A stretch of DNA of 64,000 nucleotides from contig UQHT01000001.1 in assembly GCA_900540875.1 (NCBI GenBank), positions 62,001-126,000 on the forward strand. Reading direction: 5' to 3'. The translations under genes were made by a program, and so were the position numbers. The stretch is from an uncultured Collinsella sp. GTDB taxonomy: Bacteria > Actinomycetota > Coriobacteriia > Coriobacteriales > Coriobacteriaceae. The notes under the pieces are model-generated. The model ran no database searches. It saw only the letters and a list, made by a program, of their open reading frames with translations, and was not told where the DNA came from. Below are positions 41,443 through 50,613 of this stretch, in pieces. Within the stretch, counting starts at the first letter, position 1. Each line of letters starts with the position of its first letter.

Positions 41443-42351
41443 CTAGCCGACGAGGAAGCCGGGGCGGGGGCGAACCCAGACGTTCGCCGCCGAGTTGCAG
41501 CAGGCAACGCCGTAGCTGCCGACACAGCACACGTAGGACGCGGAGCCAGACGCAACGGAACGCAGCCACCAACCGCACCGACTTCCGTTGATTCGGTGCG
41601 CGGTGTCCCTGAACAGGTCCCACTGGCAGTCAAAGCCGACGCTGTAGCCCTTGGTGCCCCACACTGGGCAGCCGTACACCTCCATCTCGGACAGCGAGAA
41701 CACCTTGCCGATATCCTGCCAGCTCCACGAGTTGGAATCGCTAAGTGGCCCGCTTGCGCTGTAACGCTCCTCAAGCAGGACGCGCTGGGTCAGCAGGTAC
41801 TTGGTCAGGCTCTCGGGCAGGCACGCCTCGAAGGCCGTCTCCCACGCCTTGAGGTTGCTGCCTGGGTACGGGCATTTCTGATCGGCGGTGCCCTGGTTCG
41901 TGTTGGTCGTGTTCCACATCAGGAAGCTGTCGTTTGCAACGCCGGTCACGGTCTTGGCCACGGCCACGGGCGCGGACGCCACGAACGCGATGTGGTGGCC
42001 CTTGGCGCTGTCGCCGCACTGGTAGTACGGGTCGAAGTGCGCAAGCAGGAAGCGCACGGACTGCTGGGCCGCCACGTTTGACGCGCTCACGAGCGGCACG
42101 TCGATGTAGTCTCCCACGCGCAGGCCCGCGAAGTTGCCGTTGGCGGCTCGCTTGTGCAGCGCGTCGTACACGCTGCCGCTGCCGATCTCTCCCGCCAGGA
42201 TGGTGGCGATGTTCTGCCCGCCGTACTTGCCGATTTGGCCCTGGCGGTTGTACTCGGCGTTGTTGAGCGCCGTCTGCGCGTTGCTGCGCGCGGTATCGTC
42301 GATGACCTCGTAGCCGATGCCGCCCACCGACAGGGTTTTCGCTTGTGCCAT
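41443..42351 (-). CDS. Retroelement target: variable receptor-binding tail protein
   Basis: A 302-residue phage tail protein. The N-terminal part is tail-like; the C-terminal domain carries motifs of DUF6273/C-type-lectin-fold proteins diversified by retroelements: LSEMEVYGCPVWGTKGYSVGF and WWLRSVASGSASYVC ... NVWVRPRPGF. Residues about 257-299 are the variable repeat. Compared with the template, seven codons differ: four Tyr to Cys, one each Ser to Gly, Asn to Tyr and Ile to Val. It follows the BppU-like gene, in line with a host-binding role at the tail tip. Receptor unknown. Confidence 0.9.
   Translation of the reverse strand: MAQAKTLSVGGIGYEVIDDTARSNAQTALNNAEYNRQGQIGKYGGQNIATILAGEIGSGSVYDALHKRAANGNFAGLRVGDYIDVPLVSASNVAAQQSVRFLLAHFDPYYQCGDSAKGHHIAFVASAPVAVAKTVTGVANDSFLMWNTTNTNQGTADQKCPYPGSNLKAWETAFEACLPESLTKYLLTQRVLLEERYSASGPLSDSNSWSWQDIGKVFSLSEMEVYGCPVWGTKGYSVGFDCQWDLFRDTAHRINGSRCGWWLRSVASGSASYVCCVGSYGVACCNSAANVWVRPRPGFLVG
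41454..41582 (-). repeat. Variable repeat (VR) of the diversity-generating retroelement
   Basis: The 3' end of the target gene, aligned to the template at 40717-40845 without gaps. All the differences in the aligned core are at template A (seven A to G, one A to T, one A to C). Outside these sites the two copies are identical over more than 100 bp. Confidence 0.95.
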
Positions 42352-42363
42352 TTCGTTGCCTTT

Positions 42364-43266
42364 CTACTTGAGGTTGAGGGTTGTGCCGGACGCCGTGCAG
42401 GTGCTCCCGAACGTGATGGTGCTGCCAGATGCACTGGCCTTGGAGGCGGGGCAGTACACGGTGCCGTCGTCGTAGATGAACGCGTCCGTGGCGTCGGCCA
42501 GCTTGCCGTACAGGTCGGCTATCTGCTGCTTCTGCTTGGCCATGTCCGAGCTGCCCGCGCTGCCCTGCGCCACGCTGTTGGCTATCTGCAGGGCGATGTT
42601 TGCCGCCGCGTCGGCGTTCGAGGCCGCGCCGTTTGCCGCAGCCGTGGCGGCTTGCGAGGCCGTCTTCAGTTGCGACGCCTCGGTCACGCGGTCGCTTTCC
42701 GCCGTGGCTCGCTTCTTCTCGGCCTCTGCGCGCTTGGTTTCGCCGGTCTGGCGCGCCTTCTCGTTCGTGGCGCGCTGGTTTTCCGCGCTCGCGCGGGAGG
42801 CCTCGGCCTTCTGCATCTGCGCGTTCAGCGCGCTCACGTCGGCTAGCTGCCCTTCGAGGTTCGCGATGATCGCCTCCACCGCATCGACGTACGGGCCGGA
42901 TATCTCGCCCGACGCGCTCGCCGAGGGCAGCACGTTCACCAGGACGTTCTCGGTGGTGGCGTCCAGCCCTGCCGCGTTCCGCACGCGCACGTAGCACACC
43001 TTGAGCAGCCCGGCCACGCCGAAGACGGCGGGGTCGACCGTCACGGTGGCCACGTTGTCGCTGATGCCAGTGAACTGCTGCTCCACGTAGGTGTGGTCGG
43101 GCTTCGCAGCCATGAGGTGCACCTTGCAGCCCGTCAGGGCCGCCTTCTTGTCGCCGTCGTAGATGGCGGCCTTCAGGACCTCGGCGCTGTCGCCCTGGTG
43201 CACGGTGATGACGGGCGGCGCTATGTTGGTCTTCTTGAGGTTGAGCGTAAGCTCGTGCGTTGCCAT
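42364..43266 (-). CDS. BppU-like baseplate upper protein
   Basis: A 300-residue structural protein. The N-terminal domain (about 1-110) has the BppU pattern: LTLNLKKTNIAPPVITVHQGDSAEVL and a beta-rich fold. A long Ala/Glu/Lys coiled coil (about 125-235) follows, then a short C-terminal region. BppU joins receptor-binding proteins to the baseplate, matching its place just before the variable gene. The conserved box at 43286 lies directly upstream. Confidence 0.78.
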   Translation of the reverse strand: MATHELTLNLKKTNIAPPVITVHQGDSAEVLKAAIYDGDKKAALTGCKVHLMAAKPDHTYVEQQFTGISDNVATVTVDPAVFGVAGLLKVCYVRVRNAAGLDATTENVLVNVLPSASASGEISGPYVDAVEAIIANLEGQLADVSALNAQMQKAEASRASAENQRATNEKARQTGETKRAEAEKKRATAESDRVTEASQLKTASQAATAAANGAASNADAAANIALQIANSVAQGSAGSSDMAKQKQQIADLYGKLADATDAFIYDDGTVYCPASKASASGSTITFGSTCTASGTTLNLK

Positions 43267-43269
43267 GCC

Positions 43270-43590
43270 TCATTCCTTTCCTTCGGCCGCAAGTGTCCGC
43301 GATATGTCGCCGGGCTGCGCTCTGTGGACCCCGCATATCTCCTCGTCGGTGAGCGCCGAGAAGTCCACGGCGTTAGCCTCGCCGCCTTCCGCGTCCATGA
43401 CGGCCACGGGGCTGGACACGAGCGTGAAGCCGCCCTTGCCGTCGAACTCGAACACGTCTTCCGATTCCACGATGGCCCGCGCCGTGGCCGGGTCGCTGAT
43501 GCACTCGAACACCGGAAGCGCCTCGGGCGGCTTCGGCGCACCGTCGAGCGCCTGCGGCGCTTCGGGCTGCTGCACAAGGTGGTAGAACAT
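43270..43590 (-). CDS. Phage tail-region protein, 106 aa, unknown
   Basis: A soluble acidic protein (MFYHLVQQPEAPQALDG...). Its last residues PGDISRTLAAEGKE are encoded by the conserved box b. No family recognised. It lies between tail-tip and baseplate genes. Confidence 0.6.
   Translation of the reverse strand: MFYHLVQQPEAPQALDGAPKPPEALPVFECISDPATARAIVESEDVFEFDGKGGFTLVSSPVAVMDAEGGEANAVDFSALTDEEICGVHRAQPGDISRTLAAEGKE
43286..43315 (-). promoter_or_regulatory. Conserved phage box, copy b (before the BppU gene)
   Basis: 26 of 30 bases match copy a at 39000. Unlike the others it lies inside the end of a gene, not after a terminator. Confidence 0.45.
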
Positions 43591-43609
43591 TCCGTTTCCT
43601 CTCTCTGGT

Positions 43610-46162
43610 CTAGTTTCCCGTGATGCTGCTCATGCCGGTGATGATTCCGTTCACCACGTTGATGGTGCCCCACGTCCAGTTGTTGCCGTTGTTGGTGATG
43701 CACCCGATGAACTGCGTGGAGCCCGTGTACCCGTAGGTGCCGCCGCTGCTCGGACTGGTTCCTATGGCGAACTTCGGGGCGAGTATCCTGGCGGTGCCCG
43801 ACGACCCAATGTCTGCGCGGCTGCTATCCAGGTACACGTAGTTGTTGGAGTTCTCCTGCAGCTTCACGTACGCCGAGCCGCCCGCGTTGCTGTTGCCGCT
43901 CCTCATGTACAGCTGCTCGTCGGGATGGCTCATGTAGCCCGCGTAGTAGGGGGTCGTCAGCCACGTCTGGCGGTAGTAGCGGTTGACTGCCAGGAAGCCG
44001 TAGCCGCAGGCGGATATGCCCACGCCGTCGGTCGAGCTCGCCGTGGGGCTGTCCTTCGCGTGGACGGCCTCGATGGTGCAGTACTCGGTCGAGCCGTTCA
44101 CGAACGACGCTCCCGGGTGGTTGTTCGTCGTCGTGCCGGTGGTGATGTAGTTGGTTGACGACGTGCCGACCATGTTGCAGCGGAACATGGAGGTGCTGCC
44201 CACCAGCACGGTGCCCGCGATGATGGAGCCGTTCTTGTCGTATATCTGGAAGCCGTTGGTGGCGTTGATATAGACCCTGTTGCCGTTGCTGTCGGTCATG
44301 AAGATGGAGCCGTCGCGCAGGTAGAAGGCCCCGCTGTCGAGGTCCCAGTACGAGTTCCCGCCTTTGATGCGGCCCGTGGTCAGCTCGTCGGCGGTCACGC
44401 CGTCGCCGGTTATGGCCGTGCGCCACTTCCACGCGCCGCTGGAGTACTTGGAGTTGGCCACGCCGATGATTCCGCCGCCTATCTTGACGCACTTGGTGGC
44501 GCTCTCGGGCTTTTTGTCGTACACCAGGATGCCTTGGCCGGGCTCCTCGTACACCCAGCCACCCGTGGTGTTCACCTCGCTGTTGAGCATGTCAACGATC
44601 TTCTTGCGGATATCCGTCGGCAGCTGGTCGAGCTGTTTCTGCAGCCCATCCACCTCGCCCTCGGCGCTCGTCAGCCGTTCGTCCAACTTGCCCGTGACGC
44701 CTTCCAGGTACTCCTTGTTGGCCTCGTCTATCTGCTTGAGCACGCTCTCGCTTTGCTCTATCGACGTGTCGGTGTACAGGCGCAGCACCTCGTCCAGGGC
44801 CAGGTTGCCGTCGTCGGAGTACTTCTTCAGCGCCTCCTCCAGCGTGGTGTCCCCGTTGTCGGCGTACTCCTTGAGGGCCTTGTCCAGCTCGTCCCTTATC
44901 TGGTCGGTGTAGTCCTGGGCGGTGCCGCCGACCTCCTTGGCGTACGCCTTCTGGCGCTCCTCGGCGGCCGCCAGGCTCTCGCCCCATTTGCCGGTCGATG
45001 CCTTGTTCGAGGCGTTCACGGCCTCGGTCACGGTCGCCCGGATGGTCGAGGCGGTGGACTTGGCGGCCGACTTCTGCGCGGCCATCAGCTCGGCGACCGT
45101 CTGGTAGTTGCCGAACGTGTAGGTGACCTCGCCGGGGCGCAGCTGGTCCTCCACCACCTTGGTGATGCGCGTGCGCACGCGCAGCGGCGGGTCGTACACC
45201 TTGTCCACCACGGTCACCAGGTCGCCCTCGTCCGCGCCCTCGAAGCCCTCGCCGGCGCGCGCAAGCGCCACGGCGTCCACAGTGTAGGACACGGTGGGCA
45301 CGCACGACTTCGCCAGCTGCGCCTCGGTGAGCTTCTTCAGCTCGGCGGCGTCCTCGCAGTCGGAGAACTCCACGTCGCCGAACACGTGCGCCTTGCCGCC
45401 CTTGCCGTCGGGCCGTCCCCAGCGCGCCAGCGCGTCGGCCGACCCCACCCAGTTCTGCCCGCCGTTCACGCCGCCGAAGGTCAGCTTGCGATCGTAGCCG
45501 CCCGTCAGGTTGCCGTCCTCGTCGGCGGTCTGCAGGGACTTGCCGTAGCCGTACAGGGCGGTACACACGTTGCCCTCGTCCACGCTGCGCTTGACGCTCA
45601 CGAGGTCCTTGGCGTAGGTGAAACGCTTGCCGTTGTCCTCGCCGACCTGCTTGGCCATGCACACGCGGCGTGCGGTCACCTTGGTGCCGCTCACCTGGAT
45701 TTCGAACGACAGCTCGCCGCCCCAAGTGTCTGCCACGTCGTGGATGGCCGCCCATGCGTTGGTGTGGTAGAAGTTCGTGCCGGCCTGCCCGAGGTCGGCT
45801 ACGGTTCCGACCTGCCAGCGCGAGGAGGACAGCGCCGAGGCCAGCGCGGCGTAGGCGCTCACGTCGTAGGGGCGCTTGTCCTCCAGGTAGTCGCCCAGGA
45901 GCTCGATTTGCGCCGAGGTCGGGCAGTAGTACGTGTAGAGGATGCCCGCGCTTGCGCGCTCCTCCTCCACGCCGTCCACGATGTTCTCGTGCCAGCGGCC
46001 CTTGAGGTCGCGCCACACCAGGCGGTCGCCCTTGTCCAGGCGCGCCAGCGTTGTGATGCTCAGGGCGTTCTCGCCGTTGACCTCGCGCGTGTCCTCGCAC
46101 TCGAACAGCGTCTTGATGGGTCCCTTGTACGCCTCCCAGCGGTCGCATGCCCACAGAATCAT
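43610..46162 (-). CDS. Tail-tip / tail-spike protein
   Basis: An 850-residue structural protein. The N-terminal 380 residues resemble siphovirus tail-associated (Gp37/Tal-like) hubs: WACDRWEAYKG, FECEDTREVNGENALSITTL, LVSVKRSVDEGNVCTALYGYG. A long acidic coiled coil (about 390-550) follows, then a beta-rich, Gly/Ser/Thr-rich region (SGAFYLRDGSIFMTDSNGNRVYI) typical of fibre tips. The start is ATG 46162, overlapping the distal tail gene stop (ATGA), rather than the upstream ATG at 46186. Confidence 0.82.
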   Translation of the reverse strand: MILWACDRWEAYKGPIKTLFECEDTREVNGENALSITTLARLDKGDRLVWRDLKGRWHENIVDGVEEERASAGILYTYYCPTSAQIELLGDYLEDKRPYDVSAYAALASALSSSRWQVGTVADLGQAGTNFYHTNAWAAIHDVADTWGGELSFEIQVSGTKVTARRVCMAKQVGEDNGKRFTYAKDLVSVKRSVDEGNVCTALYGYGKSLQTADEDGNLTGGYDRKLTFGGVNGGQNWVGSADALARWGRPDGKGGKAHVFGDVEFSDCEDAAELKKLTEAQLAKSCVPTVSYTVDAVALARAGEGFEGADEGDLVTVVDKVYDPPLRVRTRITKVVEDQLRPGEVTYTFGNYQTVAELMAAQKSAAKSTASTIRATVTEAVNASNKASTGKWGESLAAAEERQKAYAKEVGGTAQDYTDQIRDELDKALKEYADNGDTTLEEALKKYSDDGNLALDEVLRLYTDTSIEQSESVLKQIDEANKEYLEGVTGKLDERLTSAEGEVDGLQKQLDQLPTDIRKKIVDMLNSEVNTTGGWVYEEPGQGILVYDKKPESATKCVKIGGGIIGVANSKYSSGAWKWRTAITGDGVTADELTTGRIKGGNSYWDLDSGAFYLRDGSIFMTDSNGNRVYINATNGFQIYDKNGSIIAGTVLVGSTSMFRCNMVGTSSTNYITTGTTTNNHPGASFVNGSTEYCTIEAVHAKDSPTASSTDGVGISACGYGFLAVNRYYRQTWLTTPYYAGYMSHPDEQLYMRSGNSNAGGSAYVKLQENSNNYVYLDSSRADIGSSGTARILAPKFAIGTSPSSGGTYGYTGSTQFIGCITNNGNNWTWGTINVVNGIITGMSSITGN

Positions 46163-46875
46163 CAGCCCACGTACCTTTCCGTCCACTGTACCGTCGCGGT
46201 GCCGCTGGACAGCTTGAGGCTGTTGGCCCCCGGCTCCAGCGGGAAGAAGTCACTCTCGAAGGTCACGGGCGCGGGGCTGCCGTCCACCGTGGCCTGCGGG
46301 GCGGCCATGTCGATGACCACCGCGCTCGATGCCGTCACCGCCTTGTCGATTTGCACGAACTCGCCCGTGCCCATGTTCGTCAGCCGCAGCGCCGACGTGC
46401 TGCCGCCGGGCTTGATGGCCACGGTGGGGTAGGTGCGGAACGTTCCTCCGACCTGCACCCCCGCCGTGCCCGATACCGATGCGCGCCCCTCGGCCCCGTA
46501 CGCCACCGGGTCGTAGGCCGTGAACGTCAGCGTGGCCTCGCCGGTGTGCCACAGGGTGTCCAGCGCGCCCGGCGAGGTCAGCACGGCCATGTAGCGCAGC
46601 CCGAGGTGCCTCTCGTCGTCGAGCCACAGATCGGCCTCCTTGAGGCACATCAGGCGCGAGGCCATGAGGCGGCGAAGGGCCGCCATGTCGTCGGTGGGAC
46701 GCGCCCTCCAGGCCGCCGCCACGTCTATCGTCAGGGGCTTCAGGTCTGCGCGCATGAAGCGCGAGCCGGGCTGTCCGGGCACGTCGCGCGTGGCGATTTC
46801 GTACTCGGGCAGCAGCGAGCGGGTTATGAGCCGGGTGTCGAACCACGGCGCGAAGTCGAAGCCGTTGTATATCAT
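46162..46875 (-). CDS. Distal tail protein (Dit)
   Basis: A 237-residue protein that caps the tail tube end. It starts MIYNGFDFAPWFDTRLITR, like siphovirus Dit proteins, and has the second galectin-like half near TSALRLTNMGTGEFVQIDK. ATG 46875 overlaps the tape-measure stop and its own stop overlaps the tail-tip start, both as ATGA. Confidence 0.85.
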   Translation of the reverse strand: MIYNGFDFAPWFDTRLITRSLLPEYEIATRDVPGQPGSRFMRADLKPLTIDVAAAWRARPTDDMAALRRLMASRLMCLKEADLWLDDERHLGLRYMAVLTSPGALDTLWHTGEATLTFTAYDPVAYGAEGRASVSGTAGVQVGGTFRTYPTVAIKPGGSTSALRLTNMGTGEFVQIDKAVTASSAVVIDMAAPQATVDGSPAPVTFESDFFPLEPGANSLKLSSGTATVQWTERYVG

Positions 46876-49349
46876 GCGAAGCACTCCTGCCGTTTGATTT
46901 CCTTGGCTATCTGGCGGGAGATTTTCTCGATGTCGGCCTCCTCCCGCACGGTCGCGTACAGGTTGATTGTCACGTTCGTGTCGCCATGGGCCGCGCCGCC
47001 CTTGCCGTCGAGCAGCTTGGCGATGCCCTCGGCCAGCGGGCGCGCGCCGCGCTCGTTGAACGGCACCACGCCCTCGGGGCCCGCCTCGCCGACGCCGATG
47101 ACGCTGGGGCCGTTGAACACGCCGCCCTTGGCGTACCAGTCGATGCCGAAATGCGGCACGCTCGGCGGGTTGATGCTGAACCCGCCCGAGATGGACAGGT
47201 GGGGCAGCTTCAGGTGGGGAAGCGACCAAGAGAAGTTGAAGAACCCCTTGATGGAGTCGATGACGTTGCGCACGGTGTCGCGGGCGTTCTGTATCGGCGT
47301 CTCGATGGCGCTCTTGATGGAGTTCCACACGCTGCTCACGGTGTCCTTGGCGGCGTTGAACACGCTGGAGATCGTGTCGCGGATGCCGTTCACGATGCCG
47401 GATATGGTCGAGCTGATGCCGTTCCACACGTTCGACGCCGTGGTGCTCACGGCACCCCAAACGGAGTCCCACACGGCCTGTATCGCCGACAGCACCGCCG
47501 ATATGGTGGAGCTGACGGCGTTGATGGCCGCGCCTATCGCCGAGGTGATGGCATCCCACGCGCTAGAAGCGGTTGAGCTGACGGCACCCCATACCGTGTC
47601 CCACACGCCCTGAATCACCTCAAGGGCCGCGCTTATCACGTCGCTCACGTATTGGATGTACGTGCCGACCGCGCCGCATATGAGGTCCCACGCCGTCGTG
47701 AGCACGCCGCCGAAGTTCTCCCAGACGAAGTTCCAGGGTATGAGCAGCGTCTCGATGGCTAGGTTGAGTATTTCCGCGAGCAGCATCACGGCCACCTGCA
47801 CAACGTTGCAGATGCCGTCCCACACGCCTGCGAGCGTCGCGCCCAGCCCGGAGAAGAACGCGCCTATCGACTCGGCGACCCCGCCGGCAACGCCGACGGC
47901 CACCTGGAACGCGGCGCACACGGCATCCCACACGGCGGTCACGGCGTCGCGGAACTCCTCGCAGTTGTTCCACAGCAGCACCACTGCGGCGATGATGGCC
48001 GCTATTGCCGCTATCACGGGGTGCGCGGCTATAAGCCCGAGCGCGGCGGTGCCCGCCTTGCCCACGGCGGAGAAGGCAGCACCGATTTGCGGCACCACCG
48101 TGATGATGGTGCCGACGGTGGACAGCACCGGCCCGATGGCCGCCACTATGGCCGCTATGGCCAGCACGGCGGTCTGGCCGCCCTCGCCGATGCCGGCGAA
48201 CCACTCGGAGAACGACTTGACGACGCCCGCCACGTTGGTGGCGATGTTGAGCAGCGGCTCGCCAAGCGGCTCGATGGAGCCCTGCAGCTCGCGCATGGCC
48301 TCCTGCGACTTCACGGCGAAGCTGTCCGATGCGGCCTCCTGGGCCTGCTGCGCCGCGCCGGCGACGTCGCCGAAGCTGTCCTGCACGCCCGCCAGTGACT
48401 CAATCATCCCCATGGCGTTGTCCTCGCCGAGCGACGACCACAGGGTGGAGGCCAGCGCGGCCTTGTCGTACTCGTTGGGCATCTGGGTGAGGTCACCGAG
48501 CACGGCCTGCAGCACGTCCTCGGCTGTGGCCCCGCCCTGCTTGAAGTTCTCGAACACCTCCTGCGTGCCCTCGCTGAACGAGCCGATGGACTCCTCCATG
48601 CGTCCGTCGCTGAGCGCGGTCAGGAACTCGTTGAGATAGTCGCCCACCTTGTCGAGGTTGTACGCGCCGTTGGACGTTCCGGCCTCAAGCAGGCTGAAGT
48701 ACTCGCTTGCGCTCATGCCGGCCTCGCCCCAGCGCACCGAGTACTCGCTGAGGTTGTCGCCAAGCTCGTCGGTGTAGTTCAGGCCGCGCTGCATGCCGGC
48801 GGTCAGCAGGTCGCTCGCCTCGGTTGCTGAGAGCCCGAAGCCCTCCATGAGGGCGTTGGTGCCTCGTATGGACTCGTTGACGTCGGCCCCGAAGGTGTCA
48901 GAGAGCATTAGCGCGTTTGTGGTGACGGTCTGCAGGTCCTCGTCGGACACGTCGCGAAGGGTGGACTTGCACTGGATCAGCGCATCGTTGACCTCGTCCA
49001 GGGACTGGCCCCAGCCGCCCTCGTATATGCGCTTGCCTATGCCGCTGAAACGCTCGGCCTCCTCGCCGGACACGCCGAACGCGGCGGCTATGCGGGCGTT
49101 GGCCTGCTCGTAGTCGCTGGCCACGCCGAATACGGCCTTGCCGGCGGCCACCACGGGCGCGGTCAGCGTCACCGTGGCGGCCGTGCCGGCCTTCTTGAAC
49201 GAGGACGACAGCTTCGCGGCCTTCTCGTCGCCCTCGGTTATGTTCTTCCAGGAGATGCCCTGGAGGTCGCGCTCCAGGGCCTTGATGTTCTTGGATACGT
49301 CAACGGTGTCGAGCACCGCTTTGATGATGACGTTGCCGTCCATGCTCAC
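46872..49349 (-). CDS. Tail tape measure protein
   Basis: An 825-residue protein that sets tail length. The N-terminal part has TMP core features (FGVASDYEQANARIAAAFGVSGEEAERFSGIGKRIYEGGWGQS), then hydrophobic Ala/Ile-rich segments (about 400-470, TAVLAIAAIVAAIGPVLSTVG), and a repeat-rich part with recurring VWDxVWGAVSSTASSAWDAI-like units (about 560-700). The start is GTG 49349, overlapping the upstream stop, or ATG 49343. At about 825 residues a tail near 120 nm is expected from the usual 1.5 angstrom per residue rule. Confidence 0.9.
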   Translation of the reverse strand: MSMDGNVIIKAVLDTVDVSKNIKALERDLQGISWKNITEGDEKAAKLSSSFKKAGTAATVTLTAPVVAAGKAVFGVASDYEQANARIAAAFGVSGEEAERFSGIGKRIYEGGWGQSLDEVNDALIQCKSTLRDVSDEDLQTVTTNALMLSDTFGADVNESIRGTNALMEGFGLSATEASDLLTAGMQRGLNYTDELGDNLSEYSVRWGEAGMSASEYFSLLEAGTSNGAYNLDKVGDYLNEFLTALSDGRMEESIGSFSEGTQEVFENFKQGGATAEDVLQAVLGDLTQMPNEYDKAALASTLWSSLGEDNAMGMIESLAGVQDSFGDVAGAAQQAQEAASDSFAVKSQEAMRELQGSIEPLGEPLLNIATNVAGVVKSFSEWFAGIGEGGQTAVLAIAAIVAAIGPVLSTVGTIITVVPQIGAAFSAVGKAGTAALGLIAAHPVIAAIAAIIAAVVLLWNNCEEFRDAVTAVWDAVCAAFQVAVGVAGGVAESIGAFFSGLGATLAGVWDGICNVVQVAVMLLAEILNLAIETLLIPWNFVWENFGGVLTTAWDLICGAVGTYIQYVSDVISAALEVIQGVWDTVWGAVSSTASSAWDAITSAIGAAINAVSSTISAVLSAIQAVWDSVWGAVSTTASNVWNGISSTISGIVNGIRDTISSVFNAAKDTVSSVWNSIKSAIETPIQNARDTVRNVIDSIKGFFNFSWSLPHLKLPHLSISGGFSINPPSVPHFGIDWYAKGGVFNGPSVIGVGEAGPEGVVPFNERGARPLAEGIAKLLDGKGGAAHGDTNVTINLYATVREEADIEKISRQIAKEIKRQECFA

Positions 49350-50002
49350 CTCGTCGCTCTCTTGAGCGCGGCGAACACATCGCGCATCGCCGCGTCGCTT
49401 CCTTCCTCAGAGCCGTGTGAGCTGCGGCCTTTGCCGAGTTCGAACGCCTTGTGGGCGGCGTTCCAGGCCTCGACCTCCTGCCTGTTGTATTTGGTTGGCT
49501 TCGGCTTGGTCGCCGGGTTGCGGTAGTGGATGGCCGCGCCGAGCGGCGTGTCCTGCGGGCAGCCGCCCACGAGTGCCACGAACTCGGCGAAGCTGATGCG
49601 ACCGCGCACCTCGTCCCACTCGATGCCGTAGGCCTGGCGGAAGCTGGTGCGTATGCGCGCCGCGTCCTCCTCCAAGTCCCACAGCGGGGTCTCGTGCGGG
49701 CGGTCGCCGCTCAGGTCGAGTCCGCACATGTCCCATACCGCCGCGTCGCGCATCCGCACGAACTCGGCGGCGTCGTAGTCGCATGCGCACCACGCGTCCG
49801 CCCAGTCCACGAAGAACAGCGCCAGGAACTCGTCCCGGCGCTGGTCGTCGGACTTGCCCTCGTCGGTCAGCACCTCGATGACGCGGATGATCGTGAGCGC
49901 GTCGTCGCGCACCAGCACCTCCTCGCCGTTCCACGGGTAGCGCGTGGCGCTCGTGCCGTCGGGCAGCCGCACCCGCTCGGCCGTGAGCGCGGCTGGCAGC
50001 AT
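49346..50002 (-). CDS. Gp15-like tail protein
   Basis: 218 residues, in the position of tail assembly proteins just before the tape measure. The segment FLALFFVDWADAWCACDYDAAEF and FRQAYGIEWDEVRGRISFAEFVALVGGCPQDTPLG matches the bacteriophage Gp15 pattern. ATG 50002 overlaps the stop of the preceding gene by one base. Confidence 0.7.
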   Translation of the reverse strand: MLPAALTAERVRLPDGTSATRYPWNGEEVLVRDDALTIIRVIEVLTDEGKSDDQRRDEFLALFFVDWADAWCACDYDAAEFVRMRDAAVWDMCGLDLSGDRPHETPLWDLEEDAARIRTSFRQAYGIEWDEVRGRISFAEFVALVGGCPQDTPLGAAIHYRNPATKPKPTKYNRQEVEAWNAAHKAFELGKGRSSHGSEEGSDAAMRDVFAALKRATR

Positions 50003-50505
50003 TACTTGCCGCCCTTCTTCTTGCGCTTGGCCTTGGCGCGGCGCTGGGCGCGGTTGAGCGCCTGGACCTGATCGGCGCGCTCGCTGTATGCAAGGCCGCA
50101 CGCCATCAGCTGCTCGCTGGTCGCGTGGCGCGCCAACATGTTGAGGAACGTGGCGAAGACCTCGCCCAGGATGCGGATGTTCTCCTCGGGCGCGATGGGG
50201 CCCTCGTCGCCGCCCATCCACGCGAGCAGCTGCTCCCAGCCCTCGGTGCCGATGAACGCCGAGATGGTGCGCTTCATGAGGCGGGCCTGCGCGGCGTTGG
50301 CCTCGGCCGCCTTCTCGGGGGTGTCGGCCTCGCGGGCCATCTGCTCGTTGGCCTGCGCGCGGTCGATGGCGTTGCCGACCTTGGCCAGGTACTCCTCGAT
50401 GTGCTTGTCGTCGAACCACACGCGGAAGCGCGGCGTGTCGGGGTTCTCCTCGGGGTCCTCGAAGAACACGTCCTCGTACGCGCGGATGTTTTTCAGAAGT
50501 TCCAT
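50002..50505 (-). CDS. Tail assembly chaperone-like protein
   Basis: A 167-residue, helical, acidic protein with a Lys/Arg-rich end (RAQRRAKAKRKKKGGK). It lies between major tail protein and tape measure, where tail chaperones sit. ATG 50505 follows GAAAGGGGC. I see no obvious slippery site joining it to the next gene. Confidence 0.65.
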   Translation of the reverse strand: MELLKNIRAYEDVFFEDPEENPDTPRFRVWFDDKHIEEYLAKVGNAIDRAQANEQMAREADTPEKAAEANAAQARLMKRTISAFIGTEGWEQLLAWMGGDEGPIAPEENIRILGEVFATFLNMLARHATSEQLMACGLAYSERADQVQALNRAQRRAKAKRKKKGGK

Positions 50506-50540
50506 TTGTTGCCCCTTTCGTGAGCGGTGAGCGTCGGGCA

Positions 50541-50578
50541 TAGAAAAGGGGCGCGGGCCGCTCACTAGCCCGCGCCCC
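50541..50578 (-). terminator. Terminator after the major tail protein gene
   Basis: On the - strand a 10-bp GC stem GGGGCGCGGG/CCCGCGCCCC, then TTTTC. It may reduce expression of the genes after the abundant tail protein. Confidence 0.8.
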
Positions 50579-50613
50579 CATGTCCAGGAGGTTATGTCTG
50601 GTGTCGCCTGCGG

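Noticed and set aside
44534..46432. Long + strand open frames opposite the phage tail genes
   Set aside because: All phage genes here are on the - strand with overlapping starts and stops; these frames have no start signals or domains.
49300..50520. Programmed frameshift between the tail chaperone and Gp15-like genes
   Set aside because: The genes overlap by one base with a good ATG, and no slippery heptamer was seen near the stop.
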